Assembly (NCBI GenBank): GCA_030430845.1
Contig: JAUIKE010000051.1
Location: forward strand, 1 to 46,761
Origin: Bacteroidia bacterium
Lineage (GTDB): Bacteria; Bacteroidota; Bacteroidia; Chitinophagales; Saprospiraceae
Length of the DNA stretch: 46,761 nt
Direction: 5' to 3'
A program made the translations under genes and the position numbers. The notes under the pieces are model-generated. The model was not told where the DNA came from. It searched no databases and worked only from the letters and a program-made list of their open reading frames with translations. Shown in pieces: positions 24,191 through 33,802 of this stretch. The number at the start of each line of letters is the position of its first letter. Within the stretch, counting starts at the first letter, position 1.

Positions 24191-26917
24191 ATGAAAAAAC
24201 TGATACTTTCCTTTTTACTACTTGTTGGAGCCCTCACCTTTACGACGGCTCAGGTAGTATATGAAACTTTTGAAAACGGAGCTAATTTACCCTGGAATGC
24301 TGATTTTGGGGACGGCGCTGTAAACGTAGTCGTCAATCCACCGGATGCCGATCCGCTGGGCATTAATGCCAGTGACAGTGTGGGGTCTTATCAAAAGGTT
24401 GAGGGTAGTGCTTTCAGCTTACTGATCGCTGTTTTGGACAATGCTATGGACCTTTCCGTGAATAATCAGTTCAAGATTCAAGTCAACAGCCCGGTACGGA
24501 CCGACTTCATCATGAAGCTGGAAGGAGGAGGAAATGCCATTGAACAACGCAAACATATTGCCATTCGGGATAACTGGATTGAGTATACTTTTGATTTTAG
24601 TGCTGCTTCTGAGATTACTACTTTAGACCGGATCATCCTTTTCTTTGATCCAGGTGTCGCAGAATCCAGCGATACTTTCCTAATTGACAATATAGTGGCC
24701 GTCCCTGCCGGCGATTGTGCCGGTACGATCCCAGAACCGGGTATTGTAGATGACTTTGAGTGTCAAAGAAATGTGGCCGTTGGTAGCCCAGGTTTCCTGG
24801 ATCTCACCGTTGTAGACAATCCCGATCCTTCCGGCATCAATACCAGTTCAGGGGTAGGAAGGTACCGCGATACCCTTGGTGCCTTTCATGCACTGGTATA
24901 TCGTAATGGAAGCGACATAGACCTGGTCGCCCGGCCTATCTTTAAAGTGAAAGTTTGGGCACCAGTGGCAGGTCGTTTGTTAGTAAAACTTGAAGGAGGA
25001 GGCTCCGGAGCTTTTGAAGATGATGCTCAGATTACAGAGCTCAATACCTGGGTGGAGTATACTATTGACTTTCGTAGTCAGGCCGGAGCCAGCCATGAGG
25101 ACCTGGTGTTCTTTTTCAACGCAGGAGTTGATGCCGGCGAAAATGATATTTATTACATCGACGATATTCGCTTCGAAGCGGCTCCTACCGGAAGTATACT
25201 CGAAGATTTTGAAGAAGGCGGAAAGCTGACCTGGGAGTCTCTGGGAGCAGAAGCCGTGTTTGGAACATACAACGGCATCATTGCCAACCCGGATATGACC
25301 GGGAATGAAACGGCCAATGTGGGCTCTTACACCAAAGGAAGCTCTGAATTTGGTGGCGTAAAGGCTAATTTGCCATCTGATTTTTCCATCAGCTTTTTCC
25401 CCCAAATGAATCTACAGGTATGGGCGCCGGCTAACACCTCTAGCGTAGCGATGAAGTTATTCAGCCCTTCTCAAGGCTTAAAAGAGATCAAGCAAGATCT
25501 TCCAGGTAATGAGGAATGGGTAGACCTGACCTTCAACTTTGTAGACTTCCAATCTATCGATGATTTTGAGCGGGTAGAGATCGTCTTTGATGATGCTGTT
25601 GCTAACTCAGGCACCTGGTATTTCGATAATCTTTCCCTGGGAGAAGGTACCACTGATCCTTGTGAAGGAACCGAGCCAATGCCTAATGTAATTGACGACT
25701 TTGACTGCCAGCGTAATGCGGCTCTGGTTAATGGCGTCAATGATATTGAAATTATCAATAACCCGGATCCATCCGGCATTAATCCTATTTCGCTTGATAA
25801 GGTGGCCGCTTATACCGATGTATTTGATGAGTGGTCAAATATTTTGTATGACTTTGGAGAGCCAATAGATCTATCTGTTTACAACCAGCTTGCCATTAAG
25901 ATCTGGTCGCCGGTTGCCGTACCTGTTTTATTTAAACTAGAAGGTGGTACCACCGGGGTCGCAGAAGTTTGGCAGGATATTACGACCACCGGAGAGTGGG
26001 TAGAGTATGTGATTGATTTTAGTGAACATGTAGATACGGATAATCCTAAATTGGTAATCTTCTTAAATGGAGGAAATATCCCCGCTCAGGAAGATGTCTA
26101 TTATATTGATGACATCGAATGGCGTCGGGCTCCATACTCTGCCTGTGTCGCTAATTTTGAAACGCCGGAACTTACGCTTACTCAAGGTGGATACTTCGAG
26201 AATGGATCTCTGAATGATATTGGAATAAATGTTATTGAAAATCCAGACAAATCAGGCATTAATACCAGTGATTCTGTAGGCGTTTATCGCGAGGCAGCTG
26301 ACGGAGGACAGCCCTGGTCCGGTTTGTTCCATTCGCTGGATGCCGATGTCGTATTCCCCGATCCGAATAATAAGACGATTAGCCTGAAAGTATGGATGGA
26401 TCATGCCGCCGGAGTCGTATTCAAAGTAGAAGGCTCTCAAAATGGCTCGCCTGGCAGTGGGGACGTTCGTATGGAATATACAACACCCAATGCATGGCAG
26501 GAACTGACCTATGATTTCTCGACCACCAATATCGTGGATGACGGACAATATCGCACACTTACCATGATTATGGATATCGATAACATCCCAACCGAGGATA
26601 AGACCTACTACTACGATGACATCCGCATCGGAGATGCTACTTGTCCGAGTATGACGACTTCCATCTTCCGCGTGGACGTAGAGGCCCTGAAGGTGTTCCC
26701 GAATCCTGTCAGCCACGAACTGACTATTGAGAACACAGAGAATGTCCAGCAATTCGTACTGACCAACATGCTCGGCCAGACCATGAGCCGCGTACAGATC
26801 GACGGCCAGGCCAGAACCGTTATCAGTATGGACCATCTGAAGAAGGGGATGTACATCCTTTCTGGATACGACGACAGAGGAAGACTGATTGCGAACGCAA
26901 GGGTGATTAAAGAATAA
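24191..26917 (+). CDS. Five-repeat putative surface glycan-binding protein, T9SS-exported
   Basis: This 908-aa protein has a signal peptide (1 to about 20) and five tandem beta-rich repeats of about 145-170 residues, starting near residues 22, 185, 336, 500 and 652. Each opens with a DDFE/ENFE-like strand and ends with a YYIDDI-like strand; most carry NPDPSGIN-type and VGxY-type elements and a KLEGG strand. This matches jelly-roll carbohydrate-binding modules. A type A T9SS sorting domain follows (LKVFPNPVSHELTIEN from residue 833). No catalytic domain is visible. Position between two glucanases, with SusCD in the same operon, suggests a surface glycan-binding protein. I cannot place the repeats in a named CBM family. 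Confidence 0.75.
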   Translation: MKKLILSFLLLVGALTFTTAQVVYETFENGANLPWNADFGDGAVNVVVNPPDADPLGINASDSVGSYQKVEGSAFSLLIAVLDNAMDLSVNNQFKIQVNSPVRTDFIMKLEGGGNAIEQRKHIAIRDNWIEYTFDFSAASEITTLDRIILFFDPGVAESSDTFLIDNIVAVPAGDCAGTIPEPGIVDDFECQRNVAVGSPGFLDLTVVDNPDPSGINTSSGVGRYRDTLGAFHALVYRNGSDIDLVARPIFKVKVWAPVAGRLLVKLEGGGSGAFEDDAQITELNTWVEYTIDFRSQAGASHEDLVFFFNAGVDAGENDIYYIDDIRFEAAPTGSILEDFEEGGKLTWESLGAEAVFGTYNGIIANPDMTGNETANVGSYTKGSSEFGGVKANLPSDFSISFFPQMNLQVWAPANTSSVAMKLFSPSQGLKEIKQDLPGNEEWVDLTFNFVDFQSIDDFERVEIVFDDAVANSGTWYFDNLSLGEGTTDPCEGTEPMPNVIDDFDCQRNAALVNGVNDIEIINNPDPSGINPISLDKVAAYTDVFDEWSNILYDFGEPIDLSVYNQLAIKIWSPVAVPVLFKLEGGTTGVAEVWQDITTTGEWVEYVIDFSEHVDTDNPKLVIFLNGGNIPAQEDVYYIDDIEWRRAPYSACVANFETPELTLTQGGYFENGSLNDIGINVIENPDKSGINTSDSVGVYREAADGGQPWSGLFHSLDADVVFPDPNNKTISLKVWMDHAAGVVFKVEGSQNGSPGSGDVRMEYTTPNAWQELTYDFSTTNIVDDGQYRTLTMIMDIDNIPTEDKTYYYDDIRIGDATCPSMTTSIFRVDVEALKVFPNPVSHELTIENTENVQQFVLTNMLGQTMSRVQIDGQARTVISMDHLKKGMYILSGYDDRGRLIANARVIKE

Positions 26918-26963
26918 GAATAAAAAATTAAGACTTTATTGGTTTTAAATGAAGTGCCTTAAT

Positions 26964-27030
26964 TAAGGGGTTGTGTAAAAACTTGTTCTCATCTGCCTGC
27001 GGGCGAGGCAGTTTTTCACACAACCCCCTA
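26964..27030. terminator. Intra-operon hairpin
   Basis: Imperfect outer stem (AAGGGGTTGTGTAAAAA with TTTTTCACACAACCCCC) enclosing an inner CTGCC/GGCAG hairpin. It sits between the binding-protein gene and the second glucanase gene, so it may attenuate or stabilise the operon transcript rather than end it. Confidence 0.5.
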
Positions 27031-27041
27031 AAAGTATTCTT

Positions 27042-28436
27042 ATGAGAACTTTCCTTTTGATTACATTAATCGGATTGTTATCGGTATTTGCCTGCTCGCC
27101 GGTCTCACAGGATCCATCGGACGAAACAACCGCAGAAATTCCTGCATTCAATCTGGATACTCTCCAGAAAATGAATTTTCGCTATTTCTGGGATCTGGCT
27201 GACACGGCTACCTATCAGGTATTGGACCGATATCCGAAACTCACCTTTTCTAGTATTGCCGCTACCGGCTTTGGCCTGACGAGTTATATCGTTGGTGCCC
27301 ACAACGGCTATGTCAGCCGGGAAGCAGCTGCTGAAAGAGTTCTGAAAACCTTAGAAGTGTTGAGAGGTCTGCCAAAGGGGGATGCCGAAAGCGGGGTAAG
27401 TGGTTATAGAGGTTTTTTCTACCACTTTTTGACCCTCGATAAAGCCACCCGCTTTAAGGATGTCGAATTGTCAACCATCGATACAGGCTTATTAATGGCC
27501 GGCATTTTGAGTGTGATGTCCTACTTCGACCAGGAAAATGCCACGGAGCAACAAATCCGGGAGATCGCCGATTTTCTGTATCGCCGTGTAGAATGGGACT
27601 GGGCCATGAACGAAGAGGGCCGCATGTCGATGGGTTGGCGACCGGAAAGGGGGTACATAAAAAGCGATTGGCGCGGCTACAATGAAGCGATGGTCCTGTT
27701 GATCATGGCCATAGGGTCACCCACGCACCCAATTCCGGCAGAAGCCTGGGAAAAATGGTGCTCCACTTATGAGTGGGGAGAATTTTACGGACAAGAACAT
27801 GTCAATTTTGATCCCTTATTCGGGCATCATTACAGCCATATGTATATCGACTTTCGAGGCATACAGGACAACTACATGCAAGAAAAGGGTATTGATTATT
27901 TTGAGAACTCCCGAAGGGCAACCTATTCCAACAGAGAATACTGCATCGATAACCCGATGCAATTTAATGGATATGGTGAAAACTGCTGGGGCCTAACCGC
28001 CTGCGATGGTCCTGCCGATGAGAAAAAACCGTTTATGGGCGATTCCATTCGCTTTCGCACCTATTCAGCCAGGGGTGCATCCATCGGTCGAATTTCTGAT
28101 GACGGCACCATTGCGCCTACTGCGGCCGGAGGGTCTATCCCTTTTGCGCCCGAGATCTGCATTCCGGCTCTGGAGCATATGTGGAATACCTATTATGAAG
28201 ATCTGGTTGGGGAGTACGGATTTCACGATGCCTTCAACCTTTCCTATACCTGGGGAGAAGGCAATGAAAACGGATGGTTTGATACACACTATCTCGGGAT
28301 CGACCAGGGCCCCTTTGTGATACAAATAGAAAATCATAAAAACGGATTGATCTGGGACTTGATGAAAAAGAACCCCTACATCGTGTCGGGCCTAAAGAAA
28401 GCCGGCTTTACAGGTGGCTGGCTGGATACACTTTAA
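27042..28436 (+). CDS. GH144-like glucanase lipoprotein
   Basis: This 464-aa protein carries lipobox VFAC (C18). It is nearly all one glucoamylase-family/GH144-like domain: MNFRYFWDLADTATYQVLDR, RVEWDWAM, WRGYNEAMVLLIMAIGSPT, NGYGENCWGLTACDGP, GFHDAFNLSYTW and LGIDQGPFVIQIENHKNGL. It shares these blocks with the first operon enzyme but lacks the FnIII and T9SS domains, so it is anchored by lipid, probably to the outer membrane facing the periplasm or the surface. In the characterised Bacteroides beta-1,2-glucan locus a GH144 enzyme sits next to a GH3 enzyme, as here. It probably releases short oligosaccharides for the GH3 enzyme. A 48-bp gap precedes the GH3 gene. Confidence 0.85.
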   Translation: MRTFLLITLIGLLSVFACSPVSQDPSDETTAEIPAFNLDTLQKMNFRYFWDLADTATYQVLDRYPKLTFSSIAATGFGLTSYIVGAHNGYVSREAAAERVLKTLEVLRGLPKGDAESGVSGYRGFFYHFLTLDKATRFKDVELSTIDTGLLMAGILSVMSYFDQENATEQQIREIADFLYRRVEWDWAMNEEGRMSMGWRPERGYIKSDWRGYNEAMVLLIMAIGSPTHPIPAEAWEKWCSTYEWGEFYGQEHVNFDPLFGHHYSHMYIDFRGIQDNYMQEKGIDYFENSRRATYSNREYCIDNPMQFNGYGENCWGLTACDGPADEKKPFMGDSIRFRTYSARGASIGRISDDGTIAPTAAGGSIPFAPEICIPALEHMWNTYYEDLVGEYGFHDAFNLSYTWGEGNENGWFDTHYLGIDQGPFVIQIENHKNGLIWDLMKKNPYIVSGLKKAGFTGGWLDTL

Positions 28437-28484
28437 CAGAACGCATAAAGAAATTTACTTAAAAAGAAAAAGCACACATAGATT

Positions 28485-30737
28485 ATGGTAAAGCATCGAT
28501 TGTATGCCTTTTTAGGCTTGTTTTTTCCAGTTTTATTTATTCAACAGTGGTTGCCAATGCGAGAGTATAACAGCCCCGCCCCACCCAAAACCATAGAAGA
28601 GCGGATTGACTCGGTTATGAAGCTGATGACACTGGAAGAGAAGATCGGTCAGATGACCTTATTCACCAGTGATTGGGACGTTACCGGGCCGACGATGCGT
28701 GCCAATTATAAGGAAGATATTAAAAAAGGTAAAGTGGGGGCTATTTTTAATGCCCACACAGCTGCTTATAACCGAGAGCTACAGCGTGTTGCTGTAGAAG
28801 AAACGCGTTTAGGTATACCCCTGATTTTTGGTTATGATGTTATCCATGGCTACAAAACCATTTTCCCCATCTCCCTTGGAGAAGCTGCCAGTTGGGATTT
28901 AGAAGCAGTGGAAAAAGCGGCGCGGGTAGCGGCTATTGAAGCTTCTGCGGCAGGCCTTCACTGGACCTTTGCACCCATGGTGGACATTTCAAGGGATCCC
29001 CGTTGGGGGCGGATCTCGGAAGGTGCCGGAGAAGATGTCTTTTTAGGGAACGCCATGGCCCGTGCCCGGGTTAGGGGTTTTCAGGGCGACGACCTGAAAG
29101 CCACCAATACCCTGGTTGCTTGTGCCAAACATTACGCAGCTTATGGGGCGGCTCAGGCCGGTCGGGATTACCATACAGTTGACATATCAGAAAGAACCTT
29201 AAGAGAAACTTATCTGCCTCCCTTCAAAGCGGCACTGGATGAAGGAGTCGGGACTTTTATGACCTCTTTTAACGAGCTTTTCGGTGTGCCGGCTTCCGGA
29301 AGTGAACTATTGATCGATCAGATCCTGAAAACAGAATGGAACTTTAATGGATTCATCGTGACGGATTATACTTCTATCAATGAAATGGTGGACCACGGCG
29401 TGGTAGCTGATGAAAAAGAAGCTGGAGAACTAGCTGCTAATGCCGGGGTCGATATGGATATGCAGGGCGCTGTTTTTTATAATTACCTGGCACAATCCGT
29501 AAAGGAAAAAAAGGTGAGTAAGCAGCAAATTGATGAAGCTGTTCGCAGGGTTTTGAGGATTAAATTTCAACTGGGGCTTTTTGACGATCCCTATCGCTAC
29601 TCTGATGTGAGCCGGCAGGAAGCTGCTTTGCTGGCTCCCGAACACCTGGAAGCTGCCCGCGATGTGGCTCGCAAATCCATGGTTTTATTAAAAAACGACC
29701 GTCAAACGCTTCCTTTAAGTAAAGAACTGAAAAGTATTGCCGTAATCGGCCCATTGGCCACCAGCCAGGCTGACCTGCTGGGCTCCTGGCATGCCGCAGG
29801 CTTTGCAGAAGACTGCGTTTCCTTGCTGAGCGGCCTGAAGGATGCCGTAAGTTCCAATACAAGTGTTATGTACGCCAAAGGCTGCGATGTGATCGGTGGC
29901 GATCAATCGGGCTTTGCTCCGGCACTGACCATCGCCAGTCAGGCTGACGTGATTATCGCTGCTGTTGGCGAAGGCTGGGATATGAGCGGAGAAGCTGCCA
30001 GCCGCTCTAATATAGATCTGCCAGGCCATCAAAAAGCTTTGATCAAAGCGTTGAGCGGACTGGGCAAACCTCTGGTGCTTGTACTGATGAACGGCCGCCC
30101 ACTGGCTTTGCCGGAAGTACACCAGCAAGCTGATGCTATGCTCGAAACCTGGTATGCAGGTACCATGGGCGGCCCCGCTATTGCCGACGTATTGTTTGGC
30201 GATTATAACCCTTCCGGGAGGTTGCCGGTCACTTTTCCCCGGAATGTAGGCCAGGTGCCTATTCATTACAATATGAAAAATACCGGCCGGCCGATGGATC
30301 CTAATGATAAATACACCAGCAAATATCTGGATGTAGAAAACACACCGCTCTATCCGTTCGGGTACGGTCTGAGCTATACTCAATTTGAATACAGTGATCC
30401 CACGGTGAATAAATCAACTTTCGGCCCTACGGAAACAGTAAGCGTGGAAGTAAACGTCAAAAATACCGGGCAGTACGAAGGAAAGGAAACAGTACAGCTA
30501 TACATTCGGGACCTGGTCGGCAGCGTTACCCGGCCGGTCAAAGAATTAAAAGGCTTTCAGCAGATCGTGCTGACCCCCGGCCAAAGCCGGAGCGTTCGAT
30601 TCGATCTGACGGTAGAAGACCTGAAGTTTTACAACCGAGATATGGAGTGGACGTACGAACCAGGTGAATTTGACATTTTTATAGGCCCTCATTCTGCTGT
30701 TACTAATGCGGTCAGGGTTAAACTATTGAAAAAATAA
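28485..30737 (+). CDS. GH3 beta-glucosidase
   Basis: This 750-aa protein has an N-terminal hydrophobic export signal. The GH3 N-terminal barrel shows FGYDVIHGYKTIFP, PMVDISRDPRWGRISEGAGE and ACAKHYAAYG; the nucleophile is D294 in GFIVTD. The C-terminal alpha/beta domain carries the probable acid/base E503 in SGEAASR, and a fibronectin-III-like domain closes the protein (from about residue 645). Length and order match BglX-type enzymes. In Bacteroides a homologous GH3 paired with GH144 hydrolyses beta-1,2-glucooligosaccharides such as sophorose; that specificity is inferred from context here. It is likely periplasmic, cleaving imported oligosaccharides to glucose. It lies 7 bp before the susC-like gene, so translation is probably coupled. 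Confidence 0.92.
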   Translation: MVKHRLYAFLGLFFPVLFIQQWLPMREYNSPAPPKTIEERIDSVMKLMTLEEKIGQMTLFTSDWDVTGPTMRANYKEDIKKGKVGAIFNAHTAAYNRELQRVAVEETRLGIPLIFGYDVIHGYKTIFPISLGEAASWDLEAVEKAARVAAIEASAAGLHWTFAPMVDISRDPRWGRISEGAGEDVFLGNAMARARVRGFQGDDLKATNTLVACAKHYAAYGAAQAGRDYHTVDISERTLRETYLPPFKAALDEGVGTFMTSFNELFGVPASGSELLIDQILKTEWNFNGFIVTDYTSINEMVDHGVVADEKEAGELAANAGVDMDMQGAVFYNYLAQSVKEKKVSKQQIDEAVRRVLRIKFQLGLFDDPYRYSDVSRQEAALLAPEHLEAARDVARKSMVLLKNDRQTLPLSKELKSIAVIGPLATSQADLLGSWHAAGFAEDCVSLLSGLKDAVSSNTSVMYAKGCDVIGGDQSGFAPALTIASQADVIIAAVGEGWDMSGEAASRSNIDLPGHQKALIKALSGLGKPLVLVLMNGRPLALPEVHQQADAMLETWYAGTMGGPAIADVLFGDYNPSGRLPVTFPRNVGQVPIHYNMKNTGRPMDPNDKYTSKYLDVENTPLYPFGYGLSYTQFEYSDPTVNKSTFGPTETVSVEVNVKNTGQYEGKETVQLYIRDLVGSVTRPVKELKGFQQIVLTPGQSRSVRFDLTVEDLKFYNRDMEWTYEPGEFDIFIGPHSAVTNAVRVKLLKK

Positions 30738-30744
30738 AACCGAC

Positions 30745-33723
30745 ATGAAAAAATTATGCTCACTAGCGCTGTTCCTCTCCTTTTGGGGAATTGCCTTTTC
30801 ACAGACGACCATTAGCGGGACCGTTATTGACGAGACCGGTGAGCCGCTGATCGGGGTTAATATTGTGCTTCAATCGGATAATACGGTAGGTGCCATTACA
30901 GATTTTAATGGGGAGTATACATTAGAGGTGCCGAATACGAACGACTCCCTCGTTTTTACCTATATCGGCTATGAGCCACAAACCCTTGCCATTGCAGGTA
31001 GAAGCCAGATCAACCTGACGATGAAGCTTCAAACCAATGTGCTGGACGATATCGTCGTAGTTGGTTATGGGGTGCAGCGAAAAAGTGACTTGACCGGCTC
31101 CATCTCAAGTGTAGATGCCGAAGAGCTAAACAGGGTTAGTTCCGGTAATGTCGAACAACTCCTGCAAGGTCGTGTGGCCGGCGTGCAGGTGACGCCTGCC
31201 TCGGGCTCACCTGGTACCGGCGCTATTATTCGTATCCGGGGAACGGGTACTTTGAACGACGCCTCTCCTTTGTTTGTGGTGGACGGTATGCTACTCAATG
31301 ACATTGATTTCCTAAACCCGAATGATATTCAATCGCTGGAAGTACTGAAAGATGCTTCTGCTACGGCCATCTATGGTTCCAGAGGGGCCAATGGAGTCAT
31401 CATCATTACGACCAGAAAAGGCCGGACGCAGGAAACTCAAATATCCGTGGATGCCTATTACGGCCGGCAAGAGGTCGTTACGCAGATTGACCTGACCAAT
31501 GCCGCTGAATTTGCTCAGTTGGCGAATGAGGTAGCCATCAACGAGGGCCGACAACCAACTTTTGATGATCCTGCTGCTTTTGGAGAGGGAACCAATTGGC
31601 AGGATGTTATTTTCCGCTCCGCTCCCATCCAGTCTTATCAGATCAGTGCCAATGGCGGGAACGAGAATATGACCTTTAATGTGTCGGCCAACTTCTTTGA
31701 TCAACAAGGTATCATCCGGGGCTCCGGTTTTGAACGCCTTACGGCGCGGGTTAATAATGAATACAAGTTATTTGAAGGCGTCAAAGTAGGGCACAATGTG
31801 TCCTTTATTCGCACCAATCGTGAAAACGGCCCGGGAGTATTGACCATGGCCTACAGGGCTGAACCTGTGATTCCCGTCTTTAATGAAGATGGCAGTTTTG
31901 CCGATGCCACCGTACGAATTCCTGTAGGCAACCCGGAAGCTTCTATTTTTTATAATAATAATAATAATACAGGAAACCGGCTCGTCGGCAACTTGTATAT
32001 GGATGTCAACTTTTTAAAACACTTTACTTTCCGAACCAACTTTGGTTTTGACGATAATCGCGGGCAAGGCAAAAGCTTTGTACCGGTTTTTGAGGTCTCT
32101 CCGACCAGTTTACAGCGCAATGAAGAAAGCAGCTTGAATGTCAGTTCCTCCACGGTGAAATCCTGGCTTTGGGAAAATACCCTTACCTACAGCCAGGAAT
32201 GGGATAACCACCGCCTGACCTTGCTTGGGGGTATGACCTCACAGGAGTTTTCCTTTGAAAACCTGGGAGGCTCCCGCCGGAACTTCCTGGGCGAAACTGA
32301 AGAGTTTTTCTATTTAAGTGCGGGTGAGGCGGAAACCCAAACTAATTTTAATAGTGGCTCAGAATGGAGTATGCTTTCCTATTTGTTTAGGGTGAACTAT
32401 GTATTTGGCGACCGGTATTTGCTCACAGCGAGTATGCGGGCGGATGGATCCTCCAAGTTTGGAGAGAACAACCGCTATGGTTACTTCCCTTCACTGGCAC
32501 TAGGTTGGAACCTCACCAATGAAAACTTCATGCAGAATGTTGAGTTTCTTAGCAGACTGAAACTGCGCGGAAGTTGGGGAATCATTGGTAATGAAAAAAT
32601 CGGCGCTTATGCCGGAAAGCCAACCGTGACATCAAACATCAATGCTGTCTTTGGAGTCACCGAGCAGCTACAGTCTGGAGCTTCCATTGTTGACCTGGCC
32701 AATCCGGACATTCGCTGGGAAGAAACCGAGCAGACGAATATAGGGGTGGAGATGGGATTCTTTAATAACCGGCTGATCGCAGAACTGGACTATTATATCA
32801 GAACTACCAGCGATATCCTGGTAGCTGTACCGATTCCTGATTATGTAGGTTCCGATTCTAACCCAGTGGTCAATGCAGCGACTGTTGAAAACAAAGGGGT
32901 GGACATCAACCTTCAATGGAGAGATAATATTGGCAAGTTGTCCTACAACATTGGTGCCATTGCATCTACGGTTAATAATGAAGTATTAGCGCTGGGAGAC
33001 GGGCAGGAAGAGATATTCGGCGGAGGCCTGGGCGTCGGTGGTTTATTAGGAACGCGTACGGTTGTAGGACTTCCCATCGGCGCTTATTATGGTTATATCA
33101 CGGAAGGTATTTTCCAAAATGCTCAGGAGCTGGAAAATTATCCGACCAGAGGCCCGGAAACGCCCGGCGACCTCCGGTTCAAAGATGTGGATGGAGACGG
33201 AGTGATCACGACTGAAGACCGCACCTACATCGGCTCTCCTATACCTGATTTTATCTACGCCTTCAATGCCGGCTTTGAGATTTCCGGCTTTGACTTTGCC
33301 ATTGAGTTTAATGGCCAGAGTGGCAATAAGATCATTAATGCTAAAAAAATGGCGCGTTTCGGCACCTATAACTTTGAAACATCATTCCTGGACCGCTGGA
33401 CAGAGGAAGGAAGCAGTAATACAGAGCCCAAGGTGACGAATGGCGGGCATAATTATGAAGTGTCAGATCGCTTTATTGAGGACGGGGCCTTCACTCGTTT
33501 GAGAACTCTTCAGCTGGGCTATACGCTGCCACGGAACTTATTGGAACGCTTTGGCTTGTCGAAACTTCGGGTCTATGTGATCGGCAATAACCTGGTGACC
33601 TGGACGGATTATTCCGGTTACACGCCTGAAATCAGCTCCGGAAGTGTAATTAGTGTGGGGATTGACGGAGGTGTTTATCCGATTGCAAAAACTTATACAG
33701 TAGGATTGCAGGTAGGGTTTTAA
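30745..33723 (+). CDS. susC-like: SusC/RagA-family TonB-linked outer-membrane transporter
   Basis: This 992-aa protein has a signal peptide (1 to about 19), then a CarboxypepD_reg-like domain (about 22-100; SGTVIDETGEPLIGVNIVL, DFNGEYTLEV). The family motif DDIVVVGYGVQRKSDLTGSI follows, then the TonB plug (about 118-225; GNVEQLLQGRVAGVQV, SPLFVVDGM, SATAIYGSRGANGVI) and a C-terminal beta-barrel ending in an aromatic residue (GLQVGF). It imports glycan fragments across the outer membrane with the SusD-like lipoprotein encoded 79 bp downstream. No STN domain, so no anti-sigma coupling is expected. It is unusual in lying after, not before, the hydrolase genes of the operon. Confidence 0.96.
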   Translation: MKKLCSLALFLSFWGIAFSQTTISGTVIDETGEPLIGVNIVLQSDNTVGAITDFNGEYTLEVPNTNDSLVFTYIGYEPQTLAIAGRSQINLTMKLQTNVLDDIVVVGYGVQRKSDLTGSISSVDAEELNRVSSGNVEQLLQGRVAGVQVTPASGSPGTGAIIRIRGTGTLNDASPLFVVDGMLLNDIDFLNPNDIQSLEVLKDASATAIYGSRGANGVIIITTRKGRTQETQISVDAYYGRQEVVTQIDLTNAAEFAQLANEVAINEGRQPTFDDPAAFGEGTNWQDVIFRSAPIQSYQISANGGNENMTFNVSANFFDQQGIIRGSGFERLTARVNNEYKLFEGVKVGHNVSFIRTNRENGPGVLTMAYRAEPVIPVFNEDGSFADATVRIPVGNPEASIFYNNNNNTGNRLVGNLYMDVNFLKHFTFRTNFGFDDNRGQGKSFVPVFEVSPTSLQRNEESSLNVSSSTVKSWLWENTLTYSQEWDNHRLTLLGGMTSQEFSFENLGGSRRNFLGETEEFFYLSAGEAETQTNFNSGSEWSMLSYLFRVNYVFGDRYLLTASMRADGSSKFGENNRYGYFPSLALGWNLTNENFMQNVEFLSRLKLRGSWGIIGNEKIGAYAGKPTVTSNINAVFGVTEQLQSGASIVDLANPDIRWEETEQTNIGVEMGFFNNRLIAELDYYIRTTSDILVAVPIPDYVGSDSNPVVNAATVENKGVDINLQWRDNIGKLSYNIGAIASTVNNEVLALGDGQEEIFGGGLGVGGLLGTRTVVGLPIGAYYGYITEGIFQNAQELENYPTRGPETPGDLRFKDVDGDGVITTEDRTYIGSPIPDFIYAFNAGFEISGFDFAIEFNGQSGNKIINAKKMARFGTYNFETSFLDRWTEEGSSNTEPKVTNGGHNYEVSDRFIEDGAFTRLRTLQLGYTLPRNLLERFGLSKLRVYVIGNNLVTWTDYSGYTPEISSGSVISVGIDGGVYPIAKTYTVGLQVGF

Positions 33724-33737
33724 TTAGTAGAAAGGGA

Positions 33738-33761
33738 CCGCCTTTGCTAAAGCTTCGGCGG
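33738..33761. repeat. Short GC hairpin between susC- and susD-like genes
   Basis: CCGCC (33738-33742) and GGCGG (33757-33761) flank TTTGCTAAAGCTTC. The sequence resembles a GC-rich intergenic motif common in Bacteroidota. It may adjust relative expression of the two genes; there is no U-tract. Confidence 0.4.
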
Positions 33762-33802
33762 ACAGGGAAGGTAGAAGGACTTTAAAATAAAAACAAGAAA
33801 TT

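Noticed and set aside
26252..26836. 194-codon minus-strand frame opposite the binding-protein gene
   Set aside because: It is antisense to the fifth repeat and the sorting domain; the plus frame is clearly the coding one.
29715..30383. 222-codon minus-strand frame opposite the GH3 gene
   Set aside because: It lies wholly antisense to a well-supported GH3 domain and has no motif of its own.
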